A stretch of 64,000 nt of DNA, from contig CAYYIS010000003.1 of the NCBI GenBank assembly GCA_964470965.1, positions 124,001 to 188,000 of the forward strand, given 5' to 3'. Origin of the DNA: CAYYIS01 sp964470965 (lineage in GTDB: Bacteria; JAAXHH01; JABIQT01). Position 1 is the stretch's first letter, and every line of letters starts with the position of its first letter. Below are positions 17,263 through 25,993 of this stretch, in pieces. The position numbers and the translations under genes are program-made. The notes under the pieces are model-generated. The model was not told where the DNA came from, searched no databases, and worked only from the letters and a program-made list of their open reading frames with translations.

Positions 17263-18368
17263 AGAACCAGCTGATCCTCGAAGATGGAACCCGGATAACC
17301 GGAGAACATTTCGGCGCCGAAATTTCGGTCGCGGGTGAGGTGGTGTTCAATACCGGCATGGTTGGTTATCCGGAAACTATGACCGATCCGTCCTACCGTG
17401 GTCAAGTTCTGGTTTTTACTTATCCGCTTATAGGCAATTACGGTGTACCGGTGAACGGGCCGGATTCGGGGTGTTCGATCAAGGACGGCCTGTCCAAGTT
17501 TTTTGAGAGCTATATGATCCACGTCAAGGGCATCGTCATCTCCCGATTGGCTCAACGGTACAGCCATTGGGCCGCCGTTGAGGCACTGGAGGACTGGATG
17601 CGTACCTACCACGTACCCGGTGTCACGGGTGTGGATACCAGGGCGCTTACCCGGCGGTTAAGGTCAAAAGGCACCATGCTGGGCAAACTGGTGGTGAACG
17701 ATGTGGATATCGGCTGGGAAGATCCCAACGAACGCCATGTGGTGGCCGAAGTCAGCGTGAACGAGCCGGTGCACTATCCAGCGGAAAATGGCGATAAAAA
17801 GGTGATCCTCGTCGATGTGGGATGCAAGGACAACATCGTACGCAGCCTCAACAAACGCGGAATCGATGTGCTGAAAGTGCCCTGGAATTACGATTGGACC
17901 GAAGACGACGCGGACGGAATTTTCCTGTCCAACGGCCCCGGCGACCCGAAAATGTGCACCGAGACGATCACTATTCTGAAAAAAGGATTTGAACGCAACA
18001 TACCTATTATGGGTATCTGTCTCGGCCATCAACTGATGTGTCTGGCCGCGGGCGGAGATACCTATAAGTTAAAATTCGGGCATCGCAGCCAGAATCAGCC
18101 CTGTATCGAAGCAGGTTCCAAGCGGTGCTATATCACCTCCCAGAACCATGGTTTCGCTGTCGACGCCGAGAGTCTGGGAACGGATTGGCTGCCTTGGTTC
18201 TTCAACGCCAACGACGGAACCAATGAAGGATTCCGACACAAGGAAAAACCCATTTTCTCAGTACAATTCCACCCGGAAGCCAATCCGGGGCCGGTCGATA
18301 CAAATTTTCTCTTTGATGAATTTGCCCAAGCGCTTGTTAAAAACGCAGCAGGAGTATCCAAAACATGA
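17259..18368 (+). CDS. carA: Carbamoyl-phosphate synthase, small (glutaminase) subunit
   Basis: 369 aa. It hydrolyses glutamine and channels ammonia to CarB for carbamoyl phosphate, feeding arginine and pyrimidine synthesis. The N-terminal CPSase_sm_chain domain has ALILEDG-like start, FNTGMVGYPE and TDPSY; the class I glutamine amidotransferase domain has the nucleophile C254 in GICLGHQ and the partner His-x-Glu in QFHPEANPGP. The start ATG 17259 has GAAAGG 8 bases upstream; the open frame extends to 17220 but those residues are not part of the family. Its stop overlaps the carB start as ATGA. Confidence 0.96.
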   Translation: MKNQLILEDGTRITGEHFGAEISVAGEVVFNTGMVGYPETMTDPSYRGQVLVFTYPLIGNYGVPVNGPDSGCSIKDGLSKFFESYMIHVKGIVISRLAQRYSHWAAVEALEDWMRTYHVPGVTGVDTRALTRRLRSKGTMLGKLVVNDVDIGWEDPNERHVVAEVSVNEPVHYPAENGDKKVILVDVGCKDNIVRSLNKRGIDVLKVPWNYDWTEDDADGIFLSNGPGDPKMCTETITILKKGFERNIPIMGICLGHQLMCLAAGGDTYKLKFGHRSQNQPCIEAGSKRCYITSQNHGFAVDAESLGTDWLPWFFNANDGTNEGFRHKEKPIFSVQFHPEANPGPVDTNFLFDEFAQALVKNAAGVSKT

Positions 18369-21300
18369 GTGCAACACGGGTCGACCGGGAAACCGTTTTT
18401 ACACACCAGGGACCAGTTACTCAGAAACACTCCACCTCCAAAGTCCTGATCCTGGGTAGTGGCGCACTTAAGATCGGTGAAGCCGGTGAATTTGACTATT
18501 CCGGCAGCCAGGCATTGAAGGCCCTGCAGGAAGAGGGCATCACCTCGGTTCTTATCAATCCCAACATCGCAACTATTCAGACCTCCGAGCAACTGGCCGA
18601 CCAGATCTACCTGCTTCCGGTCAAACCCGAGTTCGTGGAACGGGTCATCGAGAAAGAACGGCCCGACGGTATCATGATGGGCTTTGGTGGCCAGTCCGCG
18701 TTGAATTGCGGCATGGCCCTGGATGAAAGCGGCGTGCTGGAAAAATACAACGTTCAGGTCATGGGTACCCCGGTTCAGACAATCCGGGACACGGAGGACC
18801 GAGAACTGTTTGTTGACCGTCTCAACGAGATCAACGTTAAGACGCCGCGCTCCCAGGCAGTGACCTCCGTGGATCAGGCGGTGCAGGTGGCTGAAGAGAT
18901 CGGCTACCCGGTGATGGTTCGCATCGCTTTCGCACTGGGCGGACTCGGTTCTGGCATGTGCGAAAATGAAGAAATACTGGTGGAGCGGGTGAAGAAGGCA
19001 CTGGCCTTTTCTCCACAGATTCTGGTCGAAGAATACCTGGTCGGCTGGAAGGAAGTGGAATACGAAGTTGTACGTGACGAGTACGACAACTGTATCACCG
19101 TGTGTAATATGGAGAATTTCGATCCGCTTGGTATTCACACCGGAGAGAGTATTGTCGTAGCGCCCAGCCAGACGCTGAACAACGAAGAATACCACCATCT
19201 ACGGGATCTTTCGATACGCATCATTCGGCATCTCAAGGTGGTCGGTGAATGCAACGTGCAGTACGCACTGGATCCGAAATCGAGTGACTATCGTGTGATA
19301 GAGGTGAACGCCCGCCTGAGCCGAAGCTCGGCCCTGGCGTCCAAGGCGACAGGCTATCCGCTGGCTTACGTGGCCACAAAACTGGCGCTGGGATACAGCC
19401 TTACGGAACTCCGGAACTCGGTCACTCAGACCACGACCGCCTGCTTCGAACCCTCCCTGGATTACGTAGTGGTGAAAGTGCCCCGGTGGGATCTGAAGAA
19501 GTTCCGCAACGTATCCGAACAATTGGGCTCCGGTATGAAATCGGTGGGTGAGGTCATGGCCATCGGACGCAACTTCGAGGAGGCGCTCCAGAAAGCGGTA
19601 CGTATGCTGGAGATCGGCGCCGACGGAATCTTGGCTACGCGTGCGCCGCAGATAGAGGATGTATCCGAGCGGATGACCACGCCCAATCCGGAGCGGGTAT
19701 TCGCCATCCCCAAAGCCATCAAACAGGGTATGAGTGTGGAAGACATCCACAACATGACCCATATCGACCACTGGTTCCTCCACTGTATCGAACATATCGT
19801 GAACATCGAAATGCAACTGGAGACCTATGCGGGCGGACCGTGCCCCAAAAACCTGCTTGTGGAGGCCAAACGTTCCGGATTTTCAGATCGTCAGGTCGGC
19901 CGAATTCTCGAGATGGATGAGGACGCGGTGCTGCGCCTGCGTAAGAATCTGGGCATTCGTCCCAACGTCAAGCAAATCGATACGCTGGCTGCAGAATATC
20001 CCGCGGTGACCAATTATCTGTACCTGACCTACGACGCCGCAGAAGACGATATAGAGTACACCGGCACGAAGAATGTACTCCTGCTGGGCTCCGGCGCATA
20101 TCGCATCGGCAGTTCTGTCGAATTTGACTGGTGCTGCGTGAACGCTTCCAATACCTTGCGGGAGAACGGTTACCGGTCGATTCTACTTAACTACAACCCT
20201 GAGACGGTCAGCACGGATTATGATGTCTGCGACCGCCTGTATTTCGACAACATAGACCTGGAAACGGTGCTGGACATCTACGAACGAGAGCAGTGCATCG
20301 GTGTCATCGTTTCGGTAGGTGGCCAGATTCCGAACAATCTGGCCATCCGACTTCATGAAGCCGGCGTCAATATTCTCGGCACTTCGCCTGTGGATATCGA
20401 CCGTGCGGAAAATCGGCATAAGTTCTCCACCCTGCTGGACGAGATTGAAGTGGACCAGCCGCCCTGGGCCGAAGTAGGCTCCATGAAGGACGCGATGGAT
20501 TTTATTCACAAGATTGGGTATCCGGTACTGCTGCGGCCGTCCTATGTGCTCAGTGGTGCGGCCATGGGTGTGGCTACCAGCGAGGTGGAAACCCAGCTTT
20601 TTCTTGAAAAAGCAACGGACGTGTCGCCGGAACAACCTGTGGTCATAACCAAGTTTTTTGAAAACAATCAGGAAATTGAAGTGGACGCCGTGGCCGACCG
20701 GGGTGAAATCATTGGTATGGCGGTTAGCGAACATGTTGAGAACGCAGGTGTGCATTCCGGTGACGCCACACTGGTGTTTCCACCGCAACGCACCTACCTG
20801 GAGACCATGCGGCGTGTCCGGAACATCACACGGAAGATCGCTGCGTCTCTGAACGTCACGGGTCCCTTCAACGTGCAGTACTTGTCCCAGGGAACGAGCG
20901 TACGGGTAATCGAATGTAATCTGCGGGCATCCCGGAGTTTTCCGTTTGTCTCGAAAATATACAAGCAGAATTTCATCGAACTGGCCATGAAAGCCATGTT
21001 GGGTATGAATCCAAAACGTATCGAGCAGTCACTTTTCGACATCGACTATGTGGGTGTCAAGGCGCCGCAGTTCTCGTTCACCCGCCTACAGGGTGCGGAT
21101 CCCACTCTGGGCGTCGAGATGTCTTCCACAGGCGAAGTGGGTTGTCTGGGTGACGATTTCGAAGAGGCATTCCTGAAGTCGCTTATCTCGGTCGGATTCG
21201 CCTTGCCTATCCAGTCGGTGCTGATGTCTACCGGACCGCTGGGAGACAAGGTTTCGTTCCTGGACGGCGCCCGCATGATGCATGAACACGGCATTAATTT

Positions 21301-21610
21301 CTACGCCACGCCGGGTACCTCAGAGTTTTTAAAGCAGTACGATATCCCATCCAAAATTGTACATTTTCCTTCGGAGCAAATGGCGCCCAACGCGGGGGAA
21401 TTGATCGAAAATGGTGCGGTCGACCTGGTCATTAATATTCCTAAAAACTACCAGGAAACAGAACTGACGGATGATTATTTCATCCGTCGGAAAGCCGTGG
21501 ATTTCAATATCCCCTTGCTCACCAACATCGAACTGGCCAACCGCCTGGCAGAGGCCATATCGCGTAAAAATCTGGACGACCTCAGGATAAAGGCACTGCA
21601 GGAATATTGA
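18365..21610 (+). CDS. carB: Carbamoyl-phosphate synthase, large subunit
   Basis: 1081 aa, full length. It makes carbamoyl phosphate from bicarbonate, ammonia and two ATP. Two homologous ATP-grasp halves are visible: VLILGSGALKIGEAGEFDYSG at about residue 28 and NVLLLGSGAYRIGSSVEFDW at about 567. An oligomerisation region lies between them, and a C-terminal MGS-like allosteric domain (from about 940, FYATPGTSEFLKQY) is where UMP or ornithine would bind. It overlaps carA by four bases. No other pyrimidine or arginine genes are nearby, so regulation probably acts through the leader region. Confidence 0.97.
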   Translation: MSATRVDRETVFTHQGPVTQKHSTSKVLILGSGALKIGEAGEFDYSGSQALKALQEEGITSVLINPNIATIQTSEQLADQIYLLPVKPEFVERVIEKERPDGIMMGFGGQSALNCGMALDESGVLEKYNVQVMGTPVQTIRDTEDRELFVDRLNEINVKTPRSQAVTSVDQAVQVAEEIGYPVMVRIAFALGGLGSGMCENEEILVERVKKALAFSPQILVEEYLVGWKEVEYEVVRDEYDNCITVCNMENFDPLGIHTGESIVVAPSQTLNNEEYHHLRDLSIRIIRHLKVVGECNVQYALDPKSSDYRVIEVNARLSRSSALASKATGYPLAYVATKLALGYSLTELRNSVTQTTTACFEPSLDYVVVKVPRWDLKKFRNVSEQLGSGMKSVGEVMAIGRNFEEALQKAVRMLEIGADGILATRAPQIEDVSERMTTPNPERVFAIPKAIKQGMSVEDIHNMTHIDHWFLHCIEHIVNIEMQLETYAGGPCPKNLLVEAKRSGFSDRQVGRILEMDEDAVLRLRKNLGIRPNVKQIDTLAAEYPAVTNYLYLTYDAAEDDIEYTGTKNVLLLGSGAYRIGSSVEFDWCCVNASNTLRENGYRSILLNYNPETVSTDYDVCDRLYFDNIDLETVLDIYEREQCIGVIVSVGGQIPNNLAIRLHEAGVNILGTSPVDIDRAENRHKFSTLLDEIEVDQPPWAEVGSMKDAMDFIHKIGYPVLLRPSYVLSGAAMGVATSEVETQLFLEKATDVSPEQPVVITKFFENNQEIEVDAVADRGEIIGMAVSEHVENAGVHSGDATLVFPPQRTYLETMRRVRNITRKIAASLNVTGPFNVQYLSQGTSVRVIECNLRASRSFPFVSKIYKQNFIELAMKAMLGMNPKRIEQSLFDIDYVGVKAPQFSFTRLQGADPTLGVEMSSTGEVGCLGDDFEEAFLKSLISVGFALPIQSVLMSTGPLGDKVSFLDGARMMHEHGINFYATPGTSEFLKQYDIPSKIVHFPSEQMAPNAGELIENGAVDLVINIPKNYQETELTDDYFIRRKAVDFNIPLLTNIELANRLAEAISRKNLDDLRIKALQEY

Positions 21611-21786
21611 GAAAAAGTCTGATGGCCGCGTTGCCCGGTTCCGGACCGAAAAAGCTTCTGCTGTGAAACCATAGACTGTGGCATGCCGTTCCTTGAAGAG
21701 ACCAACGCACTGTTTCGGATAGGCCTTGACTCCGCGTTGTTCCAGTACATATTAATTGCCAGTTTTACCTCTCAGGCAGGCTGAAT

Positions 21787-23259
21787 CTGTCCCACGCGCA
21801 GCCCAATATCCTCTTTTTGATGGCGGACCAGATGCAGGGCGGGGTCTGTGACCCCGGGCATTCGTGTCTCACGCCGAATATCGACCGGCTTATCGCCCGC
21901 GGTATTCGTTTTGAACGGGCGTACACACCCAATCCGGTCTGCTCCCCCGCACGGGCCAGCCTGATGACCGGCCTGCTGCCCCACAACCACGGAGTTCTCA
22001 CAGTCACGCACACCGTAGACCAAGACCAAAGCCTGTTGCGCATACGGCACCCGCATTGGGCGCAACGTCTTTCGAACGCCGGATACCGCACCGGTTATTT
22101 CGGGAAATGGCATGTAGAAGGTCAACAGCCCCTTCGGGAATTTGGCTGGGATGCGAACGCGGTGTTTGGTCACGGGAAACTAAACAGCGAACGGATGCAG
22201 CAGAAAGTTCTGGAACGCCAGGGCGATCATCCGCCTCGGCAAGCCTATTCCCTTTCCATGCGGCTCGACGACGGTAACGGCTATCCCGGAAACATTTTTT
22301 ACGGGGTGACCGACTTGCCCCCCGAACAGCGCACGATGGGCATCGTTGCCGATCTGTCCATGGATTTCCTGGATGAGGTGCTGGACGATGATAGACCCTG
22401 GTGCTGTTTCACCAGCGTACCCGAGCCACATGACCCCTTTATCGCGGGGCAGGCGGCGTTCGATCTTTACGATGTGGGTGGAATTGCGCTACAGGACAAT
22501 ATTCACGATACCCTCGAAGGCCGCCCCGGCATATACAGGAAAGCGGCGCAGGTCTGGGCGCATATGACCGACCGACAGCGGCGGGAAGCAGCCGCTTGTT
22601 ATTACGCTTCGATCACCGAGATAGACGTTCAGTTCGGTAAGTTGATCGATCGGATTGAGGAAGCGGGGCAACTGGATGACACTATCGTCGTCCTCACATC
22701 GGACCACGGCGAAGCACTCGGTGCTCATGGCCTTTATTGCAAGAACTTTTCCGCCTTTGAAGAGATCTATAACATTCCCATGATCATTGCCGGCCCCGGT
22801 ATCGCTCACAATACAGAAACATCGGCGCGCGTCGGCCTACACGACCTGTGCCCCACACTCCTCGAATTGGCTGGTTGTGAGCCGTTCGATCACGAAGACA
22901 GCCGTTCGTTCGCGCCGGTGGTTCGGGACCCTTCCTCCCATGAAGAGGACTTTACCACGGGCTTTGCGGAATATTTCGGTGGCCGCATGCTACTTACGCA
23001 GCGGGTGGTATGGGCCGGCCGCTGGAAGTTCGTATTCAATGGCTTTGATTTCGATGAGTTGTACGATCTGGAAGACGACCCGGGTGAGATGCTTAATCTG
23101 GCAGGCAAGCCGGAATGCCGGAAAATCCTGCGGGATATGACCGCCCGCATGTGGCGGACCGTCAAGGCCACCGGCGATAGTAGCCTGTACAATTCCAGCT
23201 ATCCGCCGCTGCGCGTGGCACCATTCGGACCGGGAATTATCGACGAGAATGATGAGTAA
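21787..23259 (+). CDS. Sulfatase, apparently starting at CTG
   Basis: A formylglycine-type sulfatase of about 490 aa. The conserved N-terminal strand PNILFLMADQM needs residues upstream of the first ATG/GTG/TTG in frame (TTG 21817). The frame is open only from 21730, and the usable codons are ATT 21751 and CTG 21781 or 21787. CTG 21787 sits 6 bases after AGGCAGG and yields MSHAQPNILF, which places the modified Cys (CSPAR) at residue 52, as in the sulfatase at 15151. Other motifs: TSDHGEALGAHGLYCKN and a C-terminal GRWKFVFNGFDFDELYDLEDDP. No signal peptide. The substrate is unknown. Confidence 0.88.
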   Translation: MSHAQPNILFLMADQMQGGVCDPGHSCLTPNIDRLIARGIRFERAYTPNPVCSPARASLMTGLLPHNHGVLTVTHTVDQDQSLLRIRHPHWAQRLSNAGYRTGYFGKWHVEGQQPLREFGWDANAVFGHGKLNSERMQQKVLERQGDHPPRQAYSLSMRLDDGNGYPGNIFYGVTDLPPEQRTMGIVADLSMDFLDEVLDDDRPWCCFTSVPEPHDPFIAGQAAFDLYDVGGIALQDNIHDTLEGRPGIYRKAAQVWAHMTDRQRREAAACYYASITEIDVQFGKLIDRIEEAGQLDDTIVVLTSDHGEALGAHGLYCKNFSAFEEIYNIPMIIAGPGIAHNTETSARVGLHDLCPTLLELAGCEPFDHEDSRSFAPVVRDPSSHEEDFTTGFAEYFGGRMLLTQRVVWAGRWKFVFNGFDFDELYDLEDDPGEMLNLAGKPECRKILRDMTARMWRTVKATGDSSLYNSSYPPLRVAPFGPGIIDENDE

Positions 23260-23478
23260 CAGGCCGTCAGATATACAAATGCCCACGCAAACTGCACAGG
23301 AAACAGGGAAGGATCAGTCGTGCTACGTTCCCACTGATCCGAATCCCGGCATCGGAAACCTCCTTATCCGCCTTCGTCGAGAGGAATCGGAGTGCTGCAG
23401 GTAGGATTCAATCTCAATAGGCAGGAACGCGGTCCCGGTCGCGGTGCAAGCATGGCTTGCGCATACCAGGGCCTTCCA

Positions 23479-24921
23479 TCACCTGACCTTGTCGGCCCGA
23501 TGGGTACGGCCGTCTTTGAGGAAGAGCATATGTGTGACGTTACCGGACTCATCCTTTACGAATGTGATCTGGGCATCTTCCTCCTTCAGGTAAAACTCCC
23601 CTTCAGAACGGGGGATCAGTTCGTTGCGCACCTGTCCGGGCGGCTGACCGAACAGTCTGTTACCGTCTCTGCTGACCGTCACGGTCAGGTGCGGCTGGAA
23701 TTCGAACAGCCCGGTGTAGCTGTCGTATGCCTGGGGACTGACGAATGCCCTTGCCGCTCTCGGTGGCTGTCGGAGACGGTAGGCGGAATTGAGCAGGTGG
23801 AAGCCGACATCGTTTACATCGTTGGCAGCATTGGAGAGTACGACCACGCCGCGCCGGCGGCTCTTGTCAAAGCCGATGAACGTGGAGAATCCCCGAGTCA
23901 TTCCATGCTGCCAGTGGATCACATTCTCACCGACTGTCCTCACAAGCCATCCTAATGCTGTCCCTTCGTTCTCACGCCCAGTAGGATACAGCGTCCGATT
24001 CGCAGTATCGAACGCAGCGGCGATTTTTACGGAATCCGACTTGTCATCTTCGGGCAACATGGGGAAAGCATAGATGAACCCCATCGCTGCCGAGACAAAG
24101 ATATTCAAATCATGGGCGGTCGAATGCATCCCGGCAGCTGCGGGCATCGGCGGTAGGACGGATGGTTCCGTCGGACGTAGCGCCCCGTCATGTCCTGTGG
24201 GTGTCTGAGCCTTCATGCCGGGTGTAGGCACAACGTGGGTGTTGGTCATCTTGAGCATGCCGAAAAGCCGCTCATGCAGAAGTTCATCGAAGGACTTCTC
24301 TTCTTTCAGTGACAGCACATGCCCCAGAAGGGCCATCCCCAGGTCGGAATATTCGTAGGTGGAACCGATGTCGCGTGTCAGAGTGTGGCTCGAGAGAAAG
24401 GCATACATGTCGTCCACGGTAAACCTGGCTAACGAGTTGTGTATTTCGTCCAGGGTACTGCTGTCCGCCAGCGCGGGCAGTCCGGAGGTATGGGTCGCCA
24501 GATGCTGAAGTGTGATGGACTGGCTGTTTCTGGTAGGCATGCGGACGGATTCAGGCAGAAACATGGATACCGGATCGCTCAGACTCACGTCACCCGTCTC
24601 GACCATATGCGCCAGCAGCGTGCCGGTCATCACGCCGGTGATGGCCCCCACCTCGAAAACGCTTGCGTTACTCACCCTGCGGATGGTACCCTGGTCGAGC
24701 GTGCCGTAGGCGTGGGTCCAACGGCCGTAACCCCGTATAATACCCACCACCATGCCCACACTCTGACGATAGGCGTCAACGCGCTCCCTGATGATGGTCA
24801 TGGCCGGATCTTCTAGCGGCTTCTCTTCCTGGGCAAACACGGACGTCGGAAGAAGGCTCATGAATGCCAGCACAGGAAGAGCCGAAAGGAGGCGATACGC
24901 GGGAGAGATTTCCTTGAACAT
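23479..24921 (-). CDS. Beta-lactamase-fold (class C/PBP4-like) protein lacking the catalytic Ser-Lys pair, DUF3471-type C-terminus
   Basis: 480 aa from ATG 24921, with a signal peptide (residues 1-30, ending SVFA|QEE), so exported. The serine-hydrolase fold is clear: HLATHTSGLPA, YEYSDLGMALLGHV, a DLNIFVSA segment and HWQHGMTRGFSTFIGF. The SxxK motif expected after FEVG is A93-I-T-G96, removing both nucleophile and general base, and the YxN motif reads YSD. The last 90 residues form a beta domain like DUF3471. It is probably a pseudoenzyme with a binding or scaffold role. The frame extends upstream to 25197 but overlaps the next gene there. Confidence 0.85.
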   Translation of the reverse strand: MFKEISPAYRLLSALPVLAFMSLLPTSVFAQEEKPLEDPAMTIIRERVDAYRQSVGMVVGIIRGYGRWTHAYGTLDQGTIRRVSNASVFEVGAITGVMTGTLLAHMVETGDVSLSDPVSMFLPESVRMPTRNSQSITLQHLATHTSGLPALADSSTLDEIHNSLARFTVDDMYAFLSSHTLTRDIGSTYEYSDLGMALLGHVLSLKEEKSFDELLHERLFGMLKMTNTHVVPTPGMKAQTPTGHDGALRPTEPSVLPPMPAAAGMHSTAHDLNIFVSAAMGFIYAFPMLPEDDKSDSVKIAAAFDTANRTLYPTGRENEGTALGWLVRTVGENVIHWQHGMTRGFSTFIGFDKSRRRGVVVLSNAANDVNDVGFHLLNSAYRLRQPPRAARAFVSPQAYDSYTGLFEFQPHLTVTVSRDGNRLFGQPPGQVRNELIPRSEGEFYLKEEDAQITFVKDESGNVTHMLFLKDGRTHRADKVR

Positions 24922-25030
24922 TAAGATGTTATTCCGGGCCAAAATGAGAAGCCGTGTACATTTTGAAACACGGCCCAATATATAGTATTCTTCAAGCCTG
25001 TAAAGTATGAAAAATACCCATTGCAGTCGA

Positions 25031-25846
25031 TCATCGGAGCTCAACGATTCTGTTCTGGGCATCGAACCGCGCCGTCTGAGAATAATGATAAACCTTAAGG
25101 TCATCGGAAATCGCAGTGGGAACCCGTATGATGAATTCCGCCCAATCCGGTGTATTGAACGCCAGAAACGCCAGATCGATCCCGCCGATAAGATCATCCG
25201 GGCTCCTGGAAAGATCCGGCAGCATCACAGGACCGGTGTCCGGCTGGTAGACCATATCCCGCTCATTGGCATTGATCGTCTTTATAGGGTATTCAATGTC
25301 CGCAGAATAACGGTCTGATTCAATTCGCGTGCACCCGTTTAACAGCCGGTTCGCCAACACCGACTCCACGATCTCGTCCGGGGATTCCAGGACGGTGCCC
25401 GGTGCGGTCGTGAGATCCACCTTCAGGCTTTCGAAAGTTTCCTCGGAATCGATTATCTGCCGTTCCGGTTGTTCACCCAGCGAAGGCGGATACAACTTCA
25501 TCCCTCTGTCTGCGATATCGAATGCCTTTAAAGCCATAAACTTGCTGCCGTCCAGCGAACAGATAGGTACAAAATCAGCATTGGGCTGATAAAAGAGGTT
25601 TTCACTGGCACCGACCTGTTCGGTTTTACAGTTTACTCCCTGGATAAATGTGTGTGAAATCCCGGTATCTTTTTCGATAATGACACACCGGGAGTCTACA
25701 GGGATTCGGGCATTGTTAAGCGAATACGGAGGTTTGTGCGAGACGGTCTTCGGGGGTTTCTTTAGGGTGTCGATCCGAAAGGTAAAAAAGGAAAGCTGAA
25801 AGTCGATGGTTTCCACTATTACTCCTTGCGGGAACAGAAACTCCAT
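25031..25846 (-). CDS. Conserved-looking hypothetical protein
   Basis: 271 aa, no signal peptide, no membrane segment and no family I recognise. Composition is that of a folded beta-rich soluble protein with many short hydrophobic strands (e.g. FVPICSLDGSKFMALKAFDIAD and LAFLAFNTPDWAEFIIRVP). It ends about 110 bases before the beta-lactamase-fold gene on the same strand and may be co-transcribed with it. It diverges from the GH106-like gene at 25994. Codon use resembles the neighbours, so I treat it as a real gene. Confidence 0.6.
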   Translation of the reverse strand: MEFLFPQGVIVETIDFQLSFFTFRIDTLKKPPKTVSHKPPYSLNNARIPVDSRCVIIEKDTGISHTFIQGVNCKTEQVGASENLFYQPNADFVPICSLDGSKFMALKAFDIADRGMKLYPPSLGEQPERQIIDSEETFESLKVDLTTAPGTVLESPDEIVESVLANRLLNGCTRIESDRYSADIEYPIKTINANERDMVYQPDTGPVMLPDLSRSPDDLIGGIDLAFLAFNTPDWAEFIIRVPTAISDDLKVYHYSQTARFDAQNRIVELR

Positions 25847-25993
25847 GGTTATGATATAAAATGAGGTTAATTTATAGACGAGGAATTAGGGATGCAAGCC
25901 TCATCGATAATTATGCCCTATTAAATGGACTCACATCGTGCAGGTAACAGGTGATTTCATTAAATCACGCTAATGAAGGAAAATAGGATTACA

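Noticed and set aside
18128..19198. A 356-codon minus-strand open frame across carA and carB
   Set aside because: Antisense to strongly conserved carbamoyl-phosphate synthase genes; no motifs of its own.
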